From contig NZ_ASWD01000006.1 of NCBI RefSeq assembly GCF_000407485.1, positions 124,001-188,000 of the forward strand: 64,000 nt of DNA, given 5' to 3'. The translations under genes and the position numbers were made by a program. This document shows positions 18,651-28,767 of the stretch, piece by piece (position 1 is the stretch's first letter; every line of letters begins with the position of its first letter). Origin of the DNA: Enterococcus pallens ATCC BAA-351 (lineage in GTDB: Bacteria > Bacillota > Bacilli > Lactobacillales > Enterococcaceae). Under the pieces are notes generated by a model, which made no database searches, was not told the DNA's origin, and saw nothing but the letters and a program-made list of their open reading frames with translations.

Positions 18651-21494
18651 CTAATTTTTATTTATGTTTCGCACATACTCCCATTCTCGAGGAGGCCCAC
18701 TATAATCTGAAGTGCCCGTATATCCGATATTTTGCCGTTTGGTTGTTCCGCCAGAAGGTTTAGCATTTTCGACAGAACTTCCTCGCCCAGATCCAGTCCA
18801 CTTTTCTTTATATAGTTCCTGAGATCGTATAACAACCAGTTCAATTTGAAAAATGTTATATTGCATACTTGTTCCAACATATGGAAAGTACTCCCAAACA
18901 TAGGTAACCATGAATATTCCACGTTTAGTAAATTTCATCTGAGTTCGGTAGTTATCTTTATCCCAAGTTGATTCCACAACTGTTTCCATCTCAGGTACTT
19001 TAAATAAAGGTGAAATAATCGTCCCACCCTCAATTGTTGCGGAACTGATATTTACTGATTTTATACTTCCTGCTGTTATAGTTCCAATGTTTGATGAGAT
19101 TGCAGATAAACTTGTAACATTGATTTTATCCGCATTTATAGATTTTGAAGCAATCCTGTTAGCACTAAGATAACCAGTTGAGATATTCGAGGCATTCAAA
19201 TTGATCACATTAATAAAAGCAGCATTCAACGTAGAACCAACTGTTAGTCTATCAGCATCCAAACTAGCTATAGCCGCACTCTTGATCGCAGCATTCTCAA
19301 TATACGTTTGTCCTGTAATTCTGATTTTATTACCAGAGATTAGGATAGACTCTGGACTGATATTGATCTGATTGATCACATCACCTTTCTTTACTGCCAG
19401 ATTAATGTCTTCCTTAAGGATATTGATCGAGGATTTATTCCCTTCGACATCTTGAACTACAGAAGAAATTTGATTGGTCAATACTGTAATTTGTGATTTA
19501 TCAGCCTTATCAGCAACAGTGAGCTGCAGCGTATCAACCTTTTGACTCAAATTAGAAAACTGTATAGTATCCACTTTACCCAAGACATCCTCCTGTAGGA
19601 CGGCAACCGTGCTGTTCAACCCATCGTAGCTACTTTCCAAAGTGCCGAGTTTAGTTGTATTTCCTTCAACTTTGGAGCTTAACGCAGAAAACTTACCCGC
19701 AATTGTAGAGATTTCAGTCTCTACTACAGATACTTTTCCAGTGAGTGTGTCAACAGTAGATTGACTAGCTTTTAACGCTATGCTTTTTTCATTCTGAGTC
19801 AGCCTAGTTTCGTGAGTGTCAACTCTCCCACTAATAGTATTAACCTCTTGATGACTAGCTTTTGTGGCTATCTCTGTCGTGTTCTGACTGATCTGAGTAC
19901 CCTGAGTATCTACTAATCCCTTTAATTTATCGAATGTGGTTTGTTCTATTTTTGTTGAAAGTGAACCATCAAGACGGCTAATTTCAGTTGTTAATTTGCT
20001 GTCAACACCCTCAATATTATCTAGTGCTTGATTTGCGTTACTCACTGCTGTATCAGCAGTTGACTGAGCTTCCCGAGCATTCTCCACGGCTTGTTCGCCA
20101 ACTTTTTTTGCATCCGCAGCTGCTTGTGCTGAATTATCAGCCCTAGCTACAGCATCCTCAGCAATTGACCTTGCATTATTTGCATCTGTAATAGCTTTCT
20201 CAGCTTCTTTTTGAGCATTGTCGATTAGAGTCAAGAGTTCTTTGCTAGGCTCAGTAGATACCTTTAAATCCCATCTTAGAACACCGCTTGCATCTTCTTC
20301 ATAGATCCACATTTCTGTATATGGGCCATTAGGTTTAAACCATATATCTCCTTCACGTGGATCAGTAGGAGTAGCTGATCCATGAAAAATTCTATTAACT
20401 CCATTAGCAGCGATCTGATCTTCTAGAAATTGGATAACTTGATTGATACTCCCACGGTACTTGTAGATAGAAGATGACCCGGAAGTCGTTTGAGCTGAGG
20501 ACTTCATCTTTAGCCCACCATTGAAATCAAAGGACTGTAGCAACTGAGGTACATGAAAACGTCGGCCTTCAGTATCAACTATGGTAATCCAATCGCCAGC
20601 TTCTAGTTGAGGGTTGCCTCTCCATTCCATTTCAAAAGGAATGAAACTGATAGAGCTTATTTGTCTCCAAATCTCGTCTAATAAAGATTGAGTCATTACT
20701 GGATTATCAAGTTCCACAATATTACCGACCGTAGCGCCAGCAATCAGAATCTTTTCCTCAGTGTTATCCTTCTGTCTTAACTTAACCTGAATACCATCTG
20801 TGCTATAAGGTTTCTCTTTCACTTCTAATCCTTTAAGCAAATAGTCAGAATCTGAAATTTCATAATTAGTAGTTAATAGATTTCTGATTTCGAATTTCCC
20901 ATCACGATTAAAATGAGCAAAGCCAGAATGGAACTGCGCGATATACCCAATAGCTTCCCGGCAAGTAGCCCCTTCAATTTTACCGATTCTTTGATTAGAT
21001 AATCGGGAAAAATTAGCTTCATCTACTTCAATGCCTGCTTGATTACATATCTCTAAAGCAACTTTTCGAATCTCGGCAGGATATCCGAGCTTAGAAATAT
21101 ATGGTTTCTCCATATACAGAAATCCATCGGACAACTCGACAGTCGTTTCTAAACTATTTCGATTCCTGTAAAAGTCTTCAACATAATATTTGCCCATAGA
21201 AACGTATTGAATAGGAGTTTCAGGTTCTTCCCAGTGATCAACCTCAATACCGAGATATACTCTCACCTCTTGATCGTGATCGATTGATTCAATGATGCTG
21301 TCAAATACAATTTTCACTGAGTTACTATAAGTGGAACCAATCAAAAAAGACGACCCGGACAAAATGCCCAAGTCGCCGCTCATTGTTTTAATTCTATCTT
21401 CAGGGTACTTAACTCCATCAATTTCAACTTTTGCATGTATCCTTCGGGTGTCAGATCGCATTGCTGCTGTGAATTCTTTCGTTGTTTTTAGCAT
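18651..21494 (-). CDS. Tail-associated protein (prophage tail endopeptidase type)
   Basis: 947 residues. Residues ~1-370 match the gp18/gp27-like hub of the prophage-tail family (KYYVEDFYRNRN, GATCREAIGYIAQFHSG, LEAGDWITI). Residues ~420-700 form a very long coiled coil rich in Ala, Thr and Asp. The last ~200 residues contain triangular beta-helix-like repeats (INADKINVTSLSAISSNIGT) and a small globular tip. It would form the trimeric tail tip below the tape measure. No wall-hydrolase domain is obvious. Confidence 0.8.
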   Translation of the reverse strand: MLKTTKEFTAAMRSDTRRIHAKVEIDGVKYPEDRIKTMSGDLGILSGSSFLIGSTYSNSVKIVFDSIIESIDHDQEVRVYLGIEVDHWEEPETPIQYVSMGKYYVEDFYRNRNSLETTVELSDGFLYMEKPYISKLGYPAEIRKVALEICNQAGIEVDEANFSRLSNQRIGKIEGATCREAIGYIAQFHSGFAHFNRDGKFEIRNLLTTNYEISDSDYLLKGLEVKEKPYSTDGIQVKLRQKDNTEEKILIAGATVGNIVELDNPVMTQSLLDEIWRQISSISFIPFEMEWRGNPQLEAGDWITIVDTEGRRFHVPQLLQSFDFNGGLKMKSSAQTTSGSSSIYKYRGSINQVIQFLEDQIAANGVNRIFHGSATPTDPREGDIWFKPNGPYTEMWIYEEDASGVLRWDLKVSTEPSKELLTLIDNAQKEAEKAITDANNARSIAEDAVARADNSAQAAADAKKVGEQAVENAREAQSTADTAVSNANQALDNIEGVDSKLTTEISRLDGSLSTKIEQTTFDKLKGLVDTQGTQISQNTTEIATKASHQEVNTISGRVDTHETRLTQNEKSIALKASQSTVDTLTGKVSVVETEISTIAGKFSALSSKVEGNTTKLGTLESSYDGLNSTVAVLQEDVLGKVDTIQFSNLSQKVDTLQLTVADKADKSQITVLTNQISSVVQDVEGNKSSINILKEDINLAVKKGDVINQINISPESILISGNKIRITGQTYIENAAIKSAAIASLDADRLTVGSTLNAAFINVINLNASNISTGYLSANRIASKSINADKINVTSLSAISSNIGTITAGSIKSVNISSATIEGGTIISPLFKVPEMETVVESTWDKDNYRTQMKFTKRGIFMVTYVWEYFPYVGTSMQYNIFQIELVVIRSQELYKEKWTGSGRGSSVENAKPSGGTTKRQNIGYTGTSDYSGPPREWEYVRNINKN

Positions 21495-21502
21495 GCGTTC
21501 AC

Positions 21503-21862
21503 CTACTTTTCAATGAAATTGACCTTTAGGCCATTCCATTCTTGCTTTGCAAAATCACGATGCCAAGAAAATGCAGGAGCTGTCCTATCCCCAGCATAGA
21601 AAGTTCTCGTTTCCATGATCCCCGATCGTGCATCCGGGTAAGTACACTGGAAAAATGTTTGAGAGATTGGATCAAGGATTGAAGATATCTGCCCATTGCT
21701 TAGTGGTCCCCACTCAAGTTCCAGCTTTCTTTTCTCTGTGATTTTATCTCGCGCCATTTCTCCGCTTGCTGTACGAGTTGATTCTCCATCGACGTCCATC
21801 AAATCCCACTGAAAGGACTTCGGAGCGGTGACAGTCACTCCGTTTAATTGTAAATAACTCAT
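21503..21862 (-). CDS. Tail component, DUF6711-like (distal-tail region)
   Basis: 119 residues, beta-rich (LQLNGVTVTAPKSFQWDLMDVDG...). Small proteins of this type follow the tape measure gene where a Dit protein would sit. Overlap-free, 8 nt before the tip protein. Confidence 0.65.
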   Translation of the reverse strand: MSYLQLNGVTVTAPKSFQWDLMDVDGESTRTASGEMARDKITEKRKLELEWGPLSNGQISSILDPISQTFFQCTYPDARSGIMETRTFYAGDRTAPAFSWHRDFAKQEWNGLKVNFIEK

Positions 21863-21874
21863 TCACTCACTCCT

Positions 21875-24800
21875 CTAATAAATTAACTCGATTCTTCCAG
21901 TTTTCTTATGATACTTGTTGATCCCTTTTACAGCCACTTCACCAAGTCGTGTGCTATCGACTTGAAGAATAACTTCCAGTGAAGTGTCTTCAGTATTGTT
22001 ACCGGTATTAGTAACACCTAACACGCCGACTAACTGCATAATTGCTTCAGTGACTTTGTTACCGATTGTGGCAGCCATTTGATTACCTAACTCTGGTAGG
22101 TCATTTCCTCTAAAGCTTGTCAGCGATCCGCTTCTACTGCTTCCGCCAATGCTTGAAGAAGTTGTTGGTTCGGCTGATCGGAACACTTCAGGCATAGTTA
22201 GCTCTGGAATACCATCCATACCCATAAAATCAAACGAATCATTGATTAACTCTAACGCTCGTGCAGGGTTAGTCAGAGGTAGGATCATTTCAGGTTTATC
22301 ACCTTCGGCACCCTCAAAAAATCCATGTTTCGTGATCAAGCCTCCGTTTTCGAAACCTGTGAATCGATTGATCATCTCAACGACCATATTAGTCACAGCA
22401 CTTTTAGCTGATTTTAAAAATCCATTAGCGATTGAATACATTGGATTATCCATTACTGATAAATTAACAAATTTCGACATTGCTTCATTGACTAATGTAG
22501 ATGGCTTAGAGATAACTCCCCATATTCCTCCTAAGTCTTCTTTATCAAATCCTCCACTGAAGAACTTTTTAAATGTGCTAAATATCCCGCCAGCATATTC
22601 TGGAACCGCGTTTCCAGGTAAAACTTGAGTCCCCCGCGGCAGATCAACAAGCATATTTTTCCTCCTAGGGAACATACCTAGCTCGCCAGTTGGTAGCCTA
22701 AACATCTCTTGCCAACGAGATCCGGAACCATCATTTACTAAAGCCAAACCTCCCGGATGGTAATTCGTGCCTTTTGCATAATTAGGCACTTCCCATTTAT
22801 TTATACTCCAACCTGAATTTACAGCTCCCAAAACCCAATTAATTGCCCCTATTACATTATTTACTGCGTGGGCGATTGGACGTGCAATTGTATTGGCAAT
22901 ACTTTTAATCGTATTGCCTATTGCATCAATCCCATTTCGGAGTCCTGAAGCGATTTTCCCTGGTAATTCTGAAGCCCAATTTCCAATTTTGCCGAATACA
23001 TCTGATGCAACATCCTTAACAGATTGTAATCTATTCGAAACACCATCTTTCAGAGAAGTGAATGCTTCGACAGCCCTAGATCGAGCATTGTTGGCCCCGT
23101 TTCTTACAGCTTCAGCTGTACTAGACATCTTGGTGGAAGCAGCAGATTTAATCTCTTCAAACTTTGTAGACGTATTGTTTTTCAACTCAGTCCATTTTCC
23201 AGACGCCCAGTCTTTCGCATTACCTGCCTTATCCCTAGCAGTGCTTGCGATTTGTTCGAACTTCTCTTTAGTGACTTCATACATTTTCTTGTTTACTTCT
23301 ACAAAAGTGTCCTTCATCGATGTAAATTTTTCAGAAGCCCAATCTTTGACATTACCTGCTTTTTCACTAACAGTATTGGCAATCTCACTGAACTTTTCAC
23401 TTGTAGTCTGAGCAATAGAAGAAGCAGTTTCAGAGACGGTTGTTTTCATACCGTCCCATTTCTCACCAACCCAGTCTTTTGCTTGTCCGGCCTTTTCGCT
23501 TACTGAGTTTGCAATGTTAGAGAACGTTTCAGTGATTCCGTTCCACAAGTTTGTAACTGTTTCGACAACAGCTTCTTTCATTTCATTCCACTTCTCGGAT
23601 ACCGCTGTCTTGATATTCTCCCAAGTCTCCGATGTAAAAGTTTTAAGTTGTTCCCATTTTTCTCCTATCCATGACACTAACTCGCTTGCCTTTTCTTTAA
23701 TAGTGTCCCAATTCTTATAAAGTAGAACACCAATTGCTATAACTGCAGCGATCGCAACTGTCAATGGTCCCCCAAGAAAACTAACCAAAGAACCAATAGC
23801 TGTAGCAACTGTCCCAAGTAATTTCCCGATACTTGTTATTCCAGACAAGAGTTTAAAAACAGAGCCGAGAACGCTAACTACACCAGACAAAATACTAATA
23901 CCTTTAAGCACTCCAGCAAAGGTTCCTATAAGTAATACAAAATTGGAAAACCCTTCGCTGTGCTCTGATATCCATTTACCCAAGGCAGAAAGAACTTTTC
24001 CTATTTTTTCTAGGACTGATACGATAACCCCGCCGGTCCATTTCGCGATTGGTTGTAGAAAATTATCCCATAACCATTTGAAAGCTGGTTTCAAACCCTC
24101 AATCACACCATTTAGTAAATCAATAGCGCCGGCTAATAATTTTAAGAATGCAGGAATCAGTTCCTGTATCGTGTAAGAAGCTAGCGGTAATAGTACATTC
24201 TTGTAAAACCATTCAAGTCCTGCGCCGATATTTTTAGTGAGGGGTTCAATAGATTTTAGTAAATTATCGATCGATTGCAATAGCGGAGTAAAATCGAGTG
24301 TTTTAGCCCACTCTGCCGTGGCTCTAGTGATATTGTTAATATTGCCAAGAACACCTTCAATGATTCGCAGAATCGTTTTGAAGATAGACTCTCCAACAGC
24401 CCCTTGTGTCCAAGCTTCCGTAAATCTATTAGCCAAATTAGCAACAGTGTTATTGATGTTCGTAAAGATTTCTAGCAGGTGAGCAGCAATCCGCTGACCT
24501 AGCCCATCATCATTCCAAGCATTCCGGAAAGCTACCGCGATCTCGTGCAACAATTCCAAGACAGCATTGAACATATCGAATATGGATTGAATGAGAGCTG
24601 TTCCGCGACCGCCGTCTTCCCAGGCTCTCCTAAAGGCTCCAGCAATATCACCTATGATACTGAGAACATCAGCAAGTAGTATCAGCAGGTTCTCAACAAA
24701 CCTCTGTCCTGTACCATTAGTCCAAACTTCCATGAAGGAACGGCCAATAGCTTGAATTAATCCGATAACCTCACGTAAAGCATACTTCCATGCATCAATG

Positions 24801-26488
24801 ACTTTCTGGCCTTGAGCATCCCAAGCCGCCTTAATCGGGTCGAATAGTTTTGACATGATTTCTTTGAACTTGTTAGCAAAGTTTTCTAGCCAAGCAGGCG
24901 TTTGCGGCTCAGCACCTGACCAATCGAGACCTCCAGGAGTTGATGGCTCTTCTAATGAATCATCACTGTCATCATCCGTATCGAACTTAAGAGTGTTAAT
25001 TTCATCAAATCCCATTAAGACTTGTTGAAGCTTTTTGACTTTCTCCTTCGTTTTATCAGAAGCCTTGCCAGTATCTTTTAATGCATCCATATTGGCTTGA
25101 AGACCTTCAGCGCCTTGTTTGGCCGCAGCATACGTAGTGCCAAACATAGTAGCGATAAAGCTTGCAATGTAGCCAGTAACCTTTGCAATACCGGCCATTA
25201 GTGTGTTGATAGCTGGCATTACAGCAGTGTAAATCGGATAGAAGGCTGTAAGTAAGTTAACCTTGATCTGATTTAAAGAACTAGCAAACTGGTCATTTGT
25301 CTTCATTGCTGACCAAAGACCGCCAGCAAGTTTCATGATTCCCTGATACAAGAATGAAAAGATGAATAACTGGGACCAAAGCATTTTCATCGTACGACCA
25401 AATCCGCCTATTGAACTCGACATACGATTCGCCCCGCTAGAAACTTGATTCGATTGCCTACTGAATATCGACCCCATTCGACCTACACCATTCTTGAATG
25501 AGTTTCCCGCGCTAGTGAAGACTCCTTTTAGCCGGGAGAATATCCCCTGAGTGTTCTTGCTCAAGCCTGCAAGATTCCGCATCCCATTTGTGGCCATAGC
25601 CGACTTAGTTCCTGTTTCGCCAAGCTCTGTGTTCAATCCGGATAAGGCGCCTTTCAGCATCCCTGCTCTATCATCCATTGTTCCTAGTTGTTGCATGAGT
25701 CGATCGTTTTCATCAATGAGCTTTTGCATCTTGACTTCCAGCTTGGCGATCTCTCCTGACGTCTTGGCTGAAGACTTAGTATCTTCATAGCCCTTAGTCT
25801 GCCAACCACTTTTGCCGAAGCTTCCTTTTTCAATCTGTTGCTGCTTCATTAAGTCGTTTAATGATTTGACCTTCTGTCGCATACGTTCAATTTGAGCCTC
25901 ATTCTGTTGCATTTGAGTCTCTCCGCGTTTAATCGATTGAGGAATAGCATCATATTCAGCTTTCAGTTTTCGCACAATAGCCTGCGCATCACTTTGTGCT
26001 CGATTCATCTGAATTTGCGCATTAGCTATTTTCTCATCATATTTACTAACTGCTTTCCCATCACCGCTTATTGCAGCTCCTCTTCGGTCACCAGATAGGT
26101 TAGAAATCTTTTTCTGAGCTGCACGAGCTTGCTGCATTTTCAGATTAACTTTATCAACTGCTGTCTGAACGTCTTGCGACATTTTCACAGTCCCCTTATT
26201 CATACCTTTCACAAGGGCAACTCCAGTTTTCTTACCTGAATCTTCCGCAGACCGCTCCATGCGTGAAAGATTCTTCTCCATGATCGCAGTCATTTTCTCG
26301 ACGTTCTTATTGAACTTTTCCATGCCAGCAGTGGAGGATAGATCTTTTTCAACCGCGCCAGTTCCCTTACCAGTTATTGAGGACAATTTGTTCATCGTGT
26401 TTTCCATCTTAGAAAGAAATGGAGCCATCTTCTCCTCGATCCGTTCAATATTCGCATCGAAAATTATTTCAAGAGTTTCTAATTCCAT
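21875..26488 (-). CDS. Tape measure protein
   Basis: 1537 residues, which at ~1.5 angstrom per residue suggests a tail of roughly 200 nm. The N-terminal ~350 residues are coiled coil. Hydrophobic spans occur near residues 365-450 (MLWSQLFIFSFLYQGIM) and 870-950. A repeated ~36-residue heptad block with WASEKFTSMKDTF/WVGEKWDGMKTTV lies at ~960-1150. The C-terminal part includes GLITKHGFFEGAEGDKPEMILPL, common at the end of siphophage tape measures. It sets tail length and is ejected with DNA. Confidence 0.92.
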   Translation of the reverse strand: MELETLEIIFDANIERIEEKMAPFLSKMENTMNKLSSITGKGTGAVEKDLSSTAGMEKFNKNVEKMTAIMEKNLSRMERSAEDSGKKTGVALVKGMNKGTVKMSQDVQTAVDKVNLKMQQARAAQKKISNLSGDRRGAAISGDGKAVSKYDEKIANAQIQMNRAQSDAQAIVRKLKAEYDAIPQSIKRGETQMQQNEAQIERMRQKVKSLNDLMKQQQIEKGSFGKSGWQTKGYEDTKSSAKTSGEIAKLEVKMQKLIDENDRLMQQLGTMDDRAGMLKGALSGLNTELGETGTKSAMATNGMRNLAGLSKNTQGIFSRLKGVFTSAGNSFKNGVGRMGSIFSRQSNQVSSGANRMSSSIGGFGRTMKMLWSQLFIFSFLYQGIMKLAGGLWSAMKTNDQFASSLNQIKVNLLTAFYPIYTAVMPAINTLMAGIAKVTGYIASFIATMFGTTYAAAKQGAEGLQANMDALKDTGKASDKTKEKVKKLQQVLMGFDEINTLKFDTDDDSDDSLEEPSTPGGLDWSGAEPQTPAWLENFANKFKEIMSKLFDPIKAAWDAQGQKVIDAWKYALREVIGLIQAIGRSFMEVWTNGTGQRFVENLLILLADVLSIIGDIAGAFRRAWEDGGRGTALIQSIFDMFNAVLELLHEIAVAFRNAWNDDGLGQRIAAHLLEIFTNINNTVANLANRFTEAWTQGAVGESIFKTILRIIEGVLGNINNITRATAEWAKTLDFTPLLQSIDNLLKSIEPLTKNIGAGLEWFYKNVLLPLASYTIQELIPAFLKLLAGAIDLLNGVIEGLKPAFKWLWDNFLQPIAKWTGGVIVSVLEKIGKVLSALGKWISEHSEGFSNFVLLIGTFAGVLKGISILSGVVSVLGSVFKLLSGITSIGKLLGTVATAIGSLVSFLGGPLTVAIAAVIAIGVLLYKNWDTIKEKASELVSWIGEKWEQLKTFTSETWENIKTAVSEKWNEMKEAVVETVTNLWNGITETFSNIANSVSEKAGQAKDWVGEKWDGMKTTVSETASSIAQTTSEKFSEIANTVSEKAGNVKDWASEKFTSMKDTFVEVNKKMYEVTKEKFEQIASTARDKAGNAKDWASGKWTELKNNTSTKFEEIKSAASTKMSSTAEAVRNGANNARSRAVEAFTSLKDGVSNRLQSVKDVASDVFGKIGNWASELPGKIASGLRNGIDAIGNTIKSIANTIARPIAHAVNNVIGAINWVLGAVNSGWSINKWEVPNYAKGTNYHPGGLALVNDGSGSRWQEMFRLPTGELGMFPRRKNMLVDLPRGTQVLPGNAVPEYAGGIFSTFKKFFSGGFDKEDLGGIWGVISKPSTLVNEAMSKFVNLSVMDNPMYSIANGFLKSAKSAVTNMVVEMINRFTGFENGGLITKHGFFEGAEGDKPEMILPLTNPARALELINDSFDFMGMDGIPELTMPEVFRSAEPTTSSSIGGSSRSGSLTSFRGNDLPELGNQMAATIGNKVTEAIMQLVGVLGVTNTGNNTEDTSLEVILQVDSTRLGEVAVKGINKYHKKTGRIELIY

Positions 26489-26491
26489 CGC

Positions 26492-26881
26492 CTATCCTCC
26501 CTCCCGCTTCCTAGCATTAGTTCTTTTAATAGCAGCAGCAACTTGCATCATGTCAGCTTTCTGTTTAAGCCACTTGCGTTCCTCTGCTGATAACTCCGAT
26601 TGTGGTTTCTCACTACCATCCAATGATTCATTAACTTGATCATTTTCTAATCCATAAAATTCATCAAGCTTCGGCATCTTTTTAGGATCGTTGAAAGAGT
26701 ATGCATTTAGTTGAGCGAGCTTGTAGTCCATTATTGCTTTGTCTCGCATATCTCGCTCACGGACCTTCTTATTCGCTTGTACCTGCACCATGATCTCCTC
26801 AAAGGTCATTGCCCAATACTCTGTTGCAGGTATGCCGCTTTCTACTGCAAGAGGATACATATCACGCAGCAGCTCGCTCAT
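26492..26881 (-). CDS. Tail assembly chaperone, T part (gpGT)
   Basis: 129 residues when counted from ATG 26881, helical and highly charged. It lies in the -1 frame relative to the preceding gene, and that frame stays open without a stop back to the slippery site at 26983-26989. It is therefore probably made mainly as a ~273-residue G-T fusion that coats the tape measure during tail assembly. No clear ribosome site precedes ATG 26881, which supports fusion. Confidence 0.8.
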   Translation of the reverse strand: MSELLRDMYPLAVESGIPATEYWAMTFEEIMVQVQANKKVRERDMRDKAIMDYKLAQLNAYSFNDPKKMPKLDEFYGLENDQVNESLDGSEKPQSELSAEERKWLKQKADMMQVAAAIKRTNARKREGG

Positions 26882-26895
26882 TGTTTCGTATTTTT

Positions 26896-27312
26896 TTACA
26901 GAAGATTGTCCTCTTCCGCCGTTGTCTCCTGATCCAGATAAATCTCGCTGTCTTCCTTCTCTACTTCTTTCTCCGTACTGCCGAAAAAACCAGTTTCAGC
27001 CAGAAACTCTTGAATCTGCTCGAATAAGTCCATAGTTGTCTTGCCCGACTCTAAATATTTTTCGAAAGCAGAAATCAACATCTTGTCAGTGACACCGCTC
27101 TTTTTATTTGCACCTTGCAGAATAATCAATAAGGAGTTAGTCGGTGGTAGTTTGAATTCCCCTTGTTTCTTAATGAATAAACCCATAATGCTTTCATCTA
27201 ATCGTTTTTCAATAGTTAGGATAGATTTCCCATCCATCCGCAACTGTAAAGTTAAATCTCCAAATTGAAATTCTGTTGTAGTAGGTAATTGTGTAACATT
27301 GCTTTTTGCCAT
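26896..27312 (-). CDS. Tail assembly chaperone, G part
   Basis: 138 residues. N-terminal TTTEFQFGDLTLQLRMDGK, then a helical domain with TDKMLISAFEKYL, then an acidic tail; the order tail tube, G, T, tape measure is conserved in siphophages. The slippery codons are 108-110 (Gly-Phe-Phe). Confidence 0.8.
   Translation of the reverse strand: MAKSNVTQLPTTTEFQFGDLTLQLRMDGKSILTIEKRLDESIMGLFIKKQGEFKLPPTNSLLIILQGANKKSGVTDKMLISAFEKYLESGKTTMDLFEQIQEFLAETGFFGSTEKEVEKEDSEIYLDQETTAEEDNLL
26983..26989 (-). other. -1 programmed frameshift site
   Basis: Minus strand T-TTT-TTC in the zero frame (codons GGT TTT TTC). A -1 slip continues 34 codons without a stop and joins the frame of the next gene exactly at its ATG. 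Confidence 0.75.
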
Positions 27313-27343
27313 TTATAATTCCTCCTATTTCTAATGCATAATT

Positions 27344-27376
27344 AAAAAAAAGAAAGACCGAGTCTCCTCAGCCTTT
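27344..27376 (-). terminator. Possible attenuator after tail tube gene
   Basis: Minus strand imperfect hairpin (AAAGGCTGAG/CTCGGTCTTT, two mismatches) followed by eight T. Could lower expression of genes downstream of the abundant tail tube protein. Confidence 0.35.
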
Positions 27377-27387
27377 CAGATTGATCT

Positions 27388-27843
27388 TTAAGCAGATGGT
27401 ACAAAATCCGGGCCATCAGAAACGACGATCGAAAGTGTGAAGGCCAGAGCTCCATTGACTTCCGCACCGCCCATTTTAATTGTTAGTTGACCTTTGAAGG
27501 TAAACTTGGAGCCGTCAGGAAAAGCCAACTCCCAATCGGCGGTCGTATCATTTGATTGCAACGCCTCTAACGCACCGAAAACGGCAGAATCATACAGTAC
27601 GGTAAATTCTAACGTATCAACATCTTGTAACCCCGAAATGTAACGCTTCTTACTATCAGATAAGTCAGTGACTTCGACTTGCTCAGGATCTCCGCCGAGC
27701 TCGGGTGTAGTTTGAAGTCCCTTAACATCGGTATAAGTAGCACCACCGCCAGATTTATAACCTAACTTGGTTCCTTTCGACAACAACCCACGCTCACCAG
27801 CAAACAGCTGCAAATCCATAGAGAATAATTTAATATCCTTCAT
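27388..27843 (-). CDS. Major tail (tube) protein
   Basis: 151 residues. MKDIKLFSMDLQLFAGERG at the N-terminus contains a DLQLFA-G site like that cut by Prp proteases. The body (LGGDPEQVEVTDLSDSKKRYISG...LEFTVLYD...WELAFPDGSKFTFKG) is the beta-sandwich tail tube fold. Polymerises into the tail tube. Confidence 0.88.
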   Translation of the reverse strand: MKDIKLFSMDLQLFAGERGLLSKGTKLGYKSGGGATYTDVKGLQTTPELGGDPEQVEVTDLSDSKKRYISGLQDVDTLEFTVLYDSAVFGALEALQSNDTTADWELAFPDGSKFTFKGQLTIKMGGAEVNGALAFTLSIVVSDGPDFVPSA

Positions 27844-27861
27844 TTGTATAATCCCTCATTT

Positions 27862-28230
27862 CTAATGTGTGACCAACAGTGTCTTATTATTGACAGTGCC
27901 GGTAAATTTCAATTGCACGCGAAAAAGACCAGTGACATTGTTATCACCAGCCTCTTCGTTTTTAAATCCTAATTTGTTCATTCGCTTTATTACTTCCTCA
28001 GCTAAGTTAGTAACAGGGTTACGATTATCATAAACATCAATGCTAACAGTCCATTTAGTAAAGGTTTCTTCCATCGACAAATCTTGATTAGCCGCTTTAG
28101 CTTTCGTTGAGTAAATTGCACAAGGAAACTCTTTCCATTCAGCAGGAATGGTTGAGCGTATTTTTTTTAAGCCCTCTATTTCCTTCAACACAGTTACTAT
28201 CTCCGGTTTAATGTTGTACCTAGTTGCCAA
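27862..28230 (-). CDS. Tail completion/terminator protein
   Basis: 122 residues; EFPCAIYSTKAKAANQD and WTVSIDVYDN fit the gpU-like tail terminator family. Its position directly before the tail tube and after the HK97 gp10-like gene agrees. The start overlaps the upstream gene by 11 nt. Confidence 0.75.
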   Translation of the reverse strand: MATRYNIKPEIVTVLKEIEGLKKIRSTIPAEWKEFPCAIYSTKAKAANQDLSMEETFTKWTVSIDVYDNRNPVTNLAEEVIKRMNKLGFKNEEAGDNNVTGLFRVQLKFTGTVNNKTLLVTH

Positions 28231-28765
28231 GCTCCCTCAGCCCCTTTCGTACATGGTCCCGATAAATTCCCGGTATATCTTCTATGATCTCTTTCACTGA
28301 AGGATAAAGCCACGGACGCGCAGGTTGACCGCTCGTCATATAGAACTCTTGCTCTTGAATCTTGATCTTAGGAATTCCATAAACAGCTTGAAGATCGACA
28401 GCAACCAGATTAACCGGGATAAACCATTTTTCTTGCGAGTAAACTGGATTGACTCCTGGCGGCAAATCTTTTTTCGATGCTTCGCCGACAGGCCCGGTTC
28501 CGAACTCTCTAAAAATTGCTTGGGCTTTATCAGACCATACTCGGCCAACAATATTACCAGAACCATCCACAACGACTTCATGTTTTGTAGACCCTGCTAA
28601 TTCACCAGAGCTATGTTTGGTTGACGACTGGATTTTGCTGACTCCTCTTGCATCAACCTCTTCGACAATATCGAATGTGGCATCCCAAACGGCATTGGAC
28701 ATAATTTGCGGTGTTACCTTGATCTTTCTCTTAAGACTATCCCAGCCTTTTATCTCAACTCCCAT
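28220..28765 (-). CDS. HK97 gp10-like head-tail protein
   Basis: 181 residues. EIKGWDSLKRKIKVTPQIM at the start and VWSDKAQAIFREFGTGPVG in the middle are typical of the HK97 gp10 family of head-tail joining/tail completion proteins. Confidence 0.8.
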   Translation of the reverse strand: MGVEIKGWDSLKRKIKVTPQIMSNAVWDATFDIVEEVDARGVSKIQSSTKHSSGELAGSTKHEVVVDGSGNIVGRVWSDKAQAIFREFGTGPVGEASKKDLPPGVNPVYSQEKWFIPVNLVAVDLQAVYGIPKIKIQEQEFYMTSGQPARPWLYPSVKEIIEDIPGIYRDHVRKGLRELGN

Positions 28766-28767
28766 AG

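Noticed and set aside
18662-18922. 86-codon leftward frame inside the tail-tip gene
   Set aside because: Lies wholly within the 947-residue tail protein in another frame and has no ribosome site.
22149-26639. Several rightward frames of 60-172 codons opposite the tape measure gene
   Set aside because: Mirror images of a strongly coding helical gene, with no ribosome sites or promoters.
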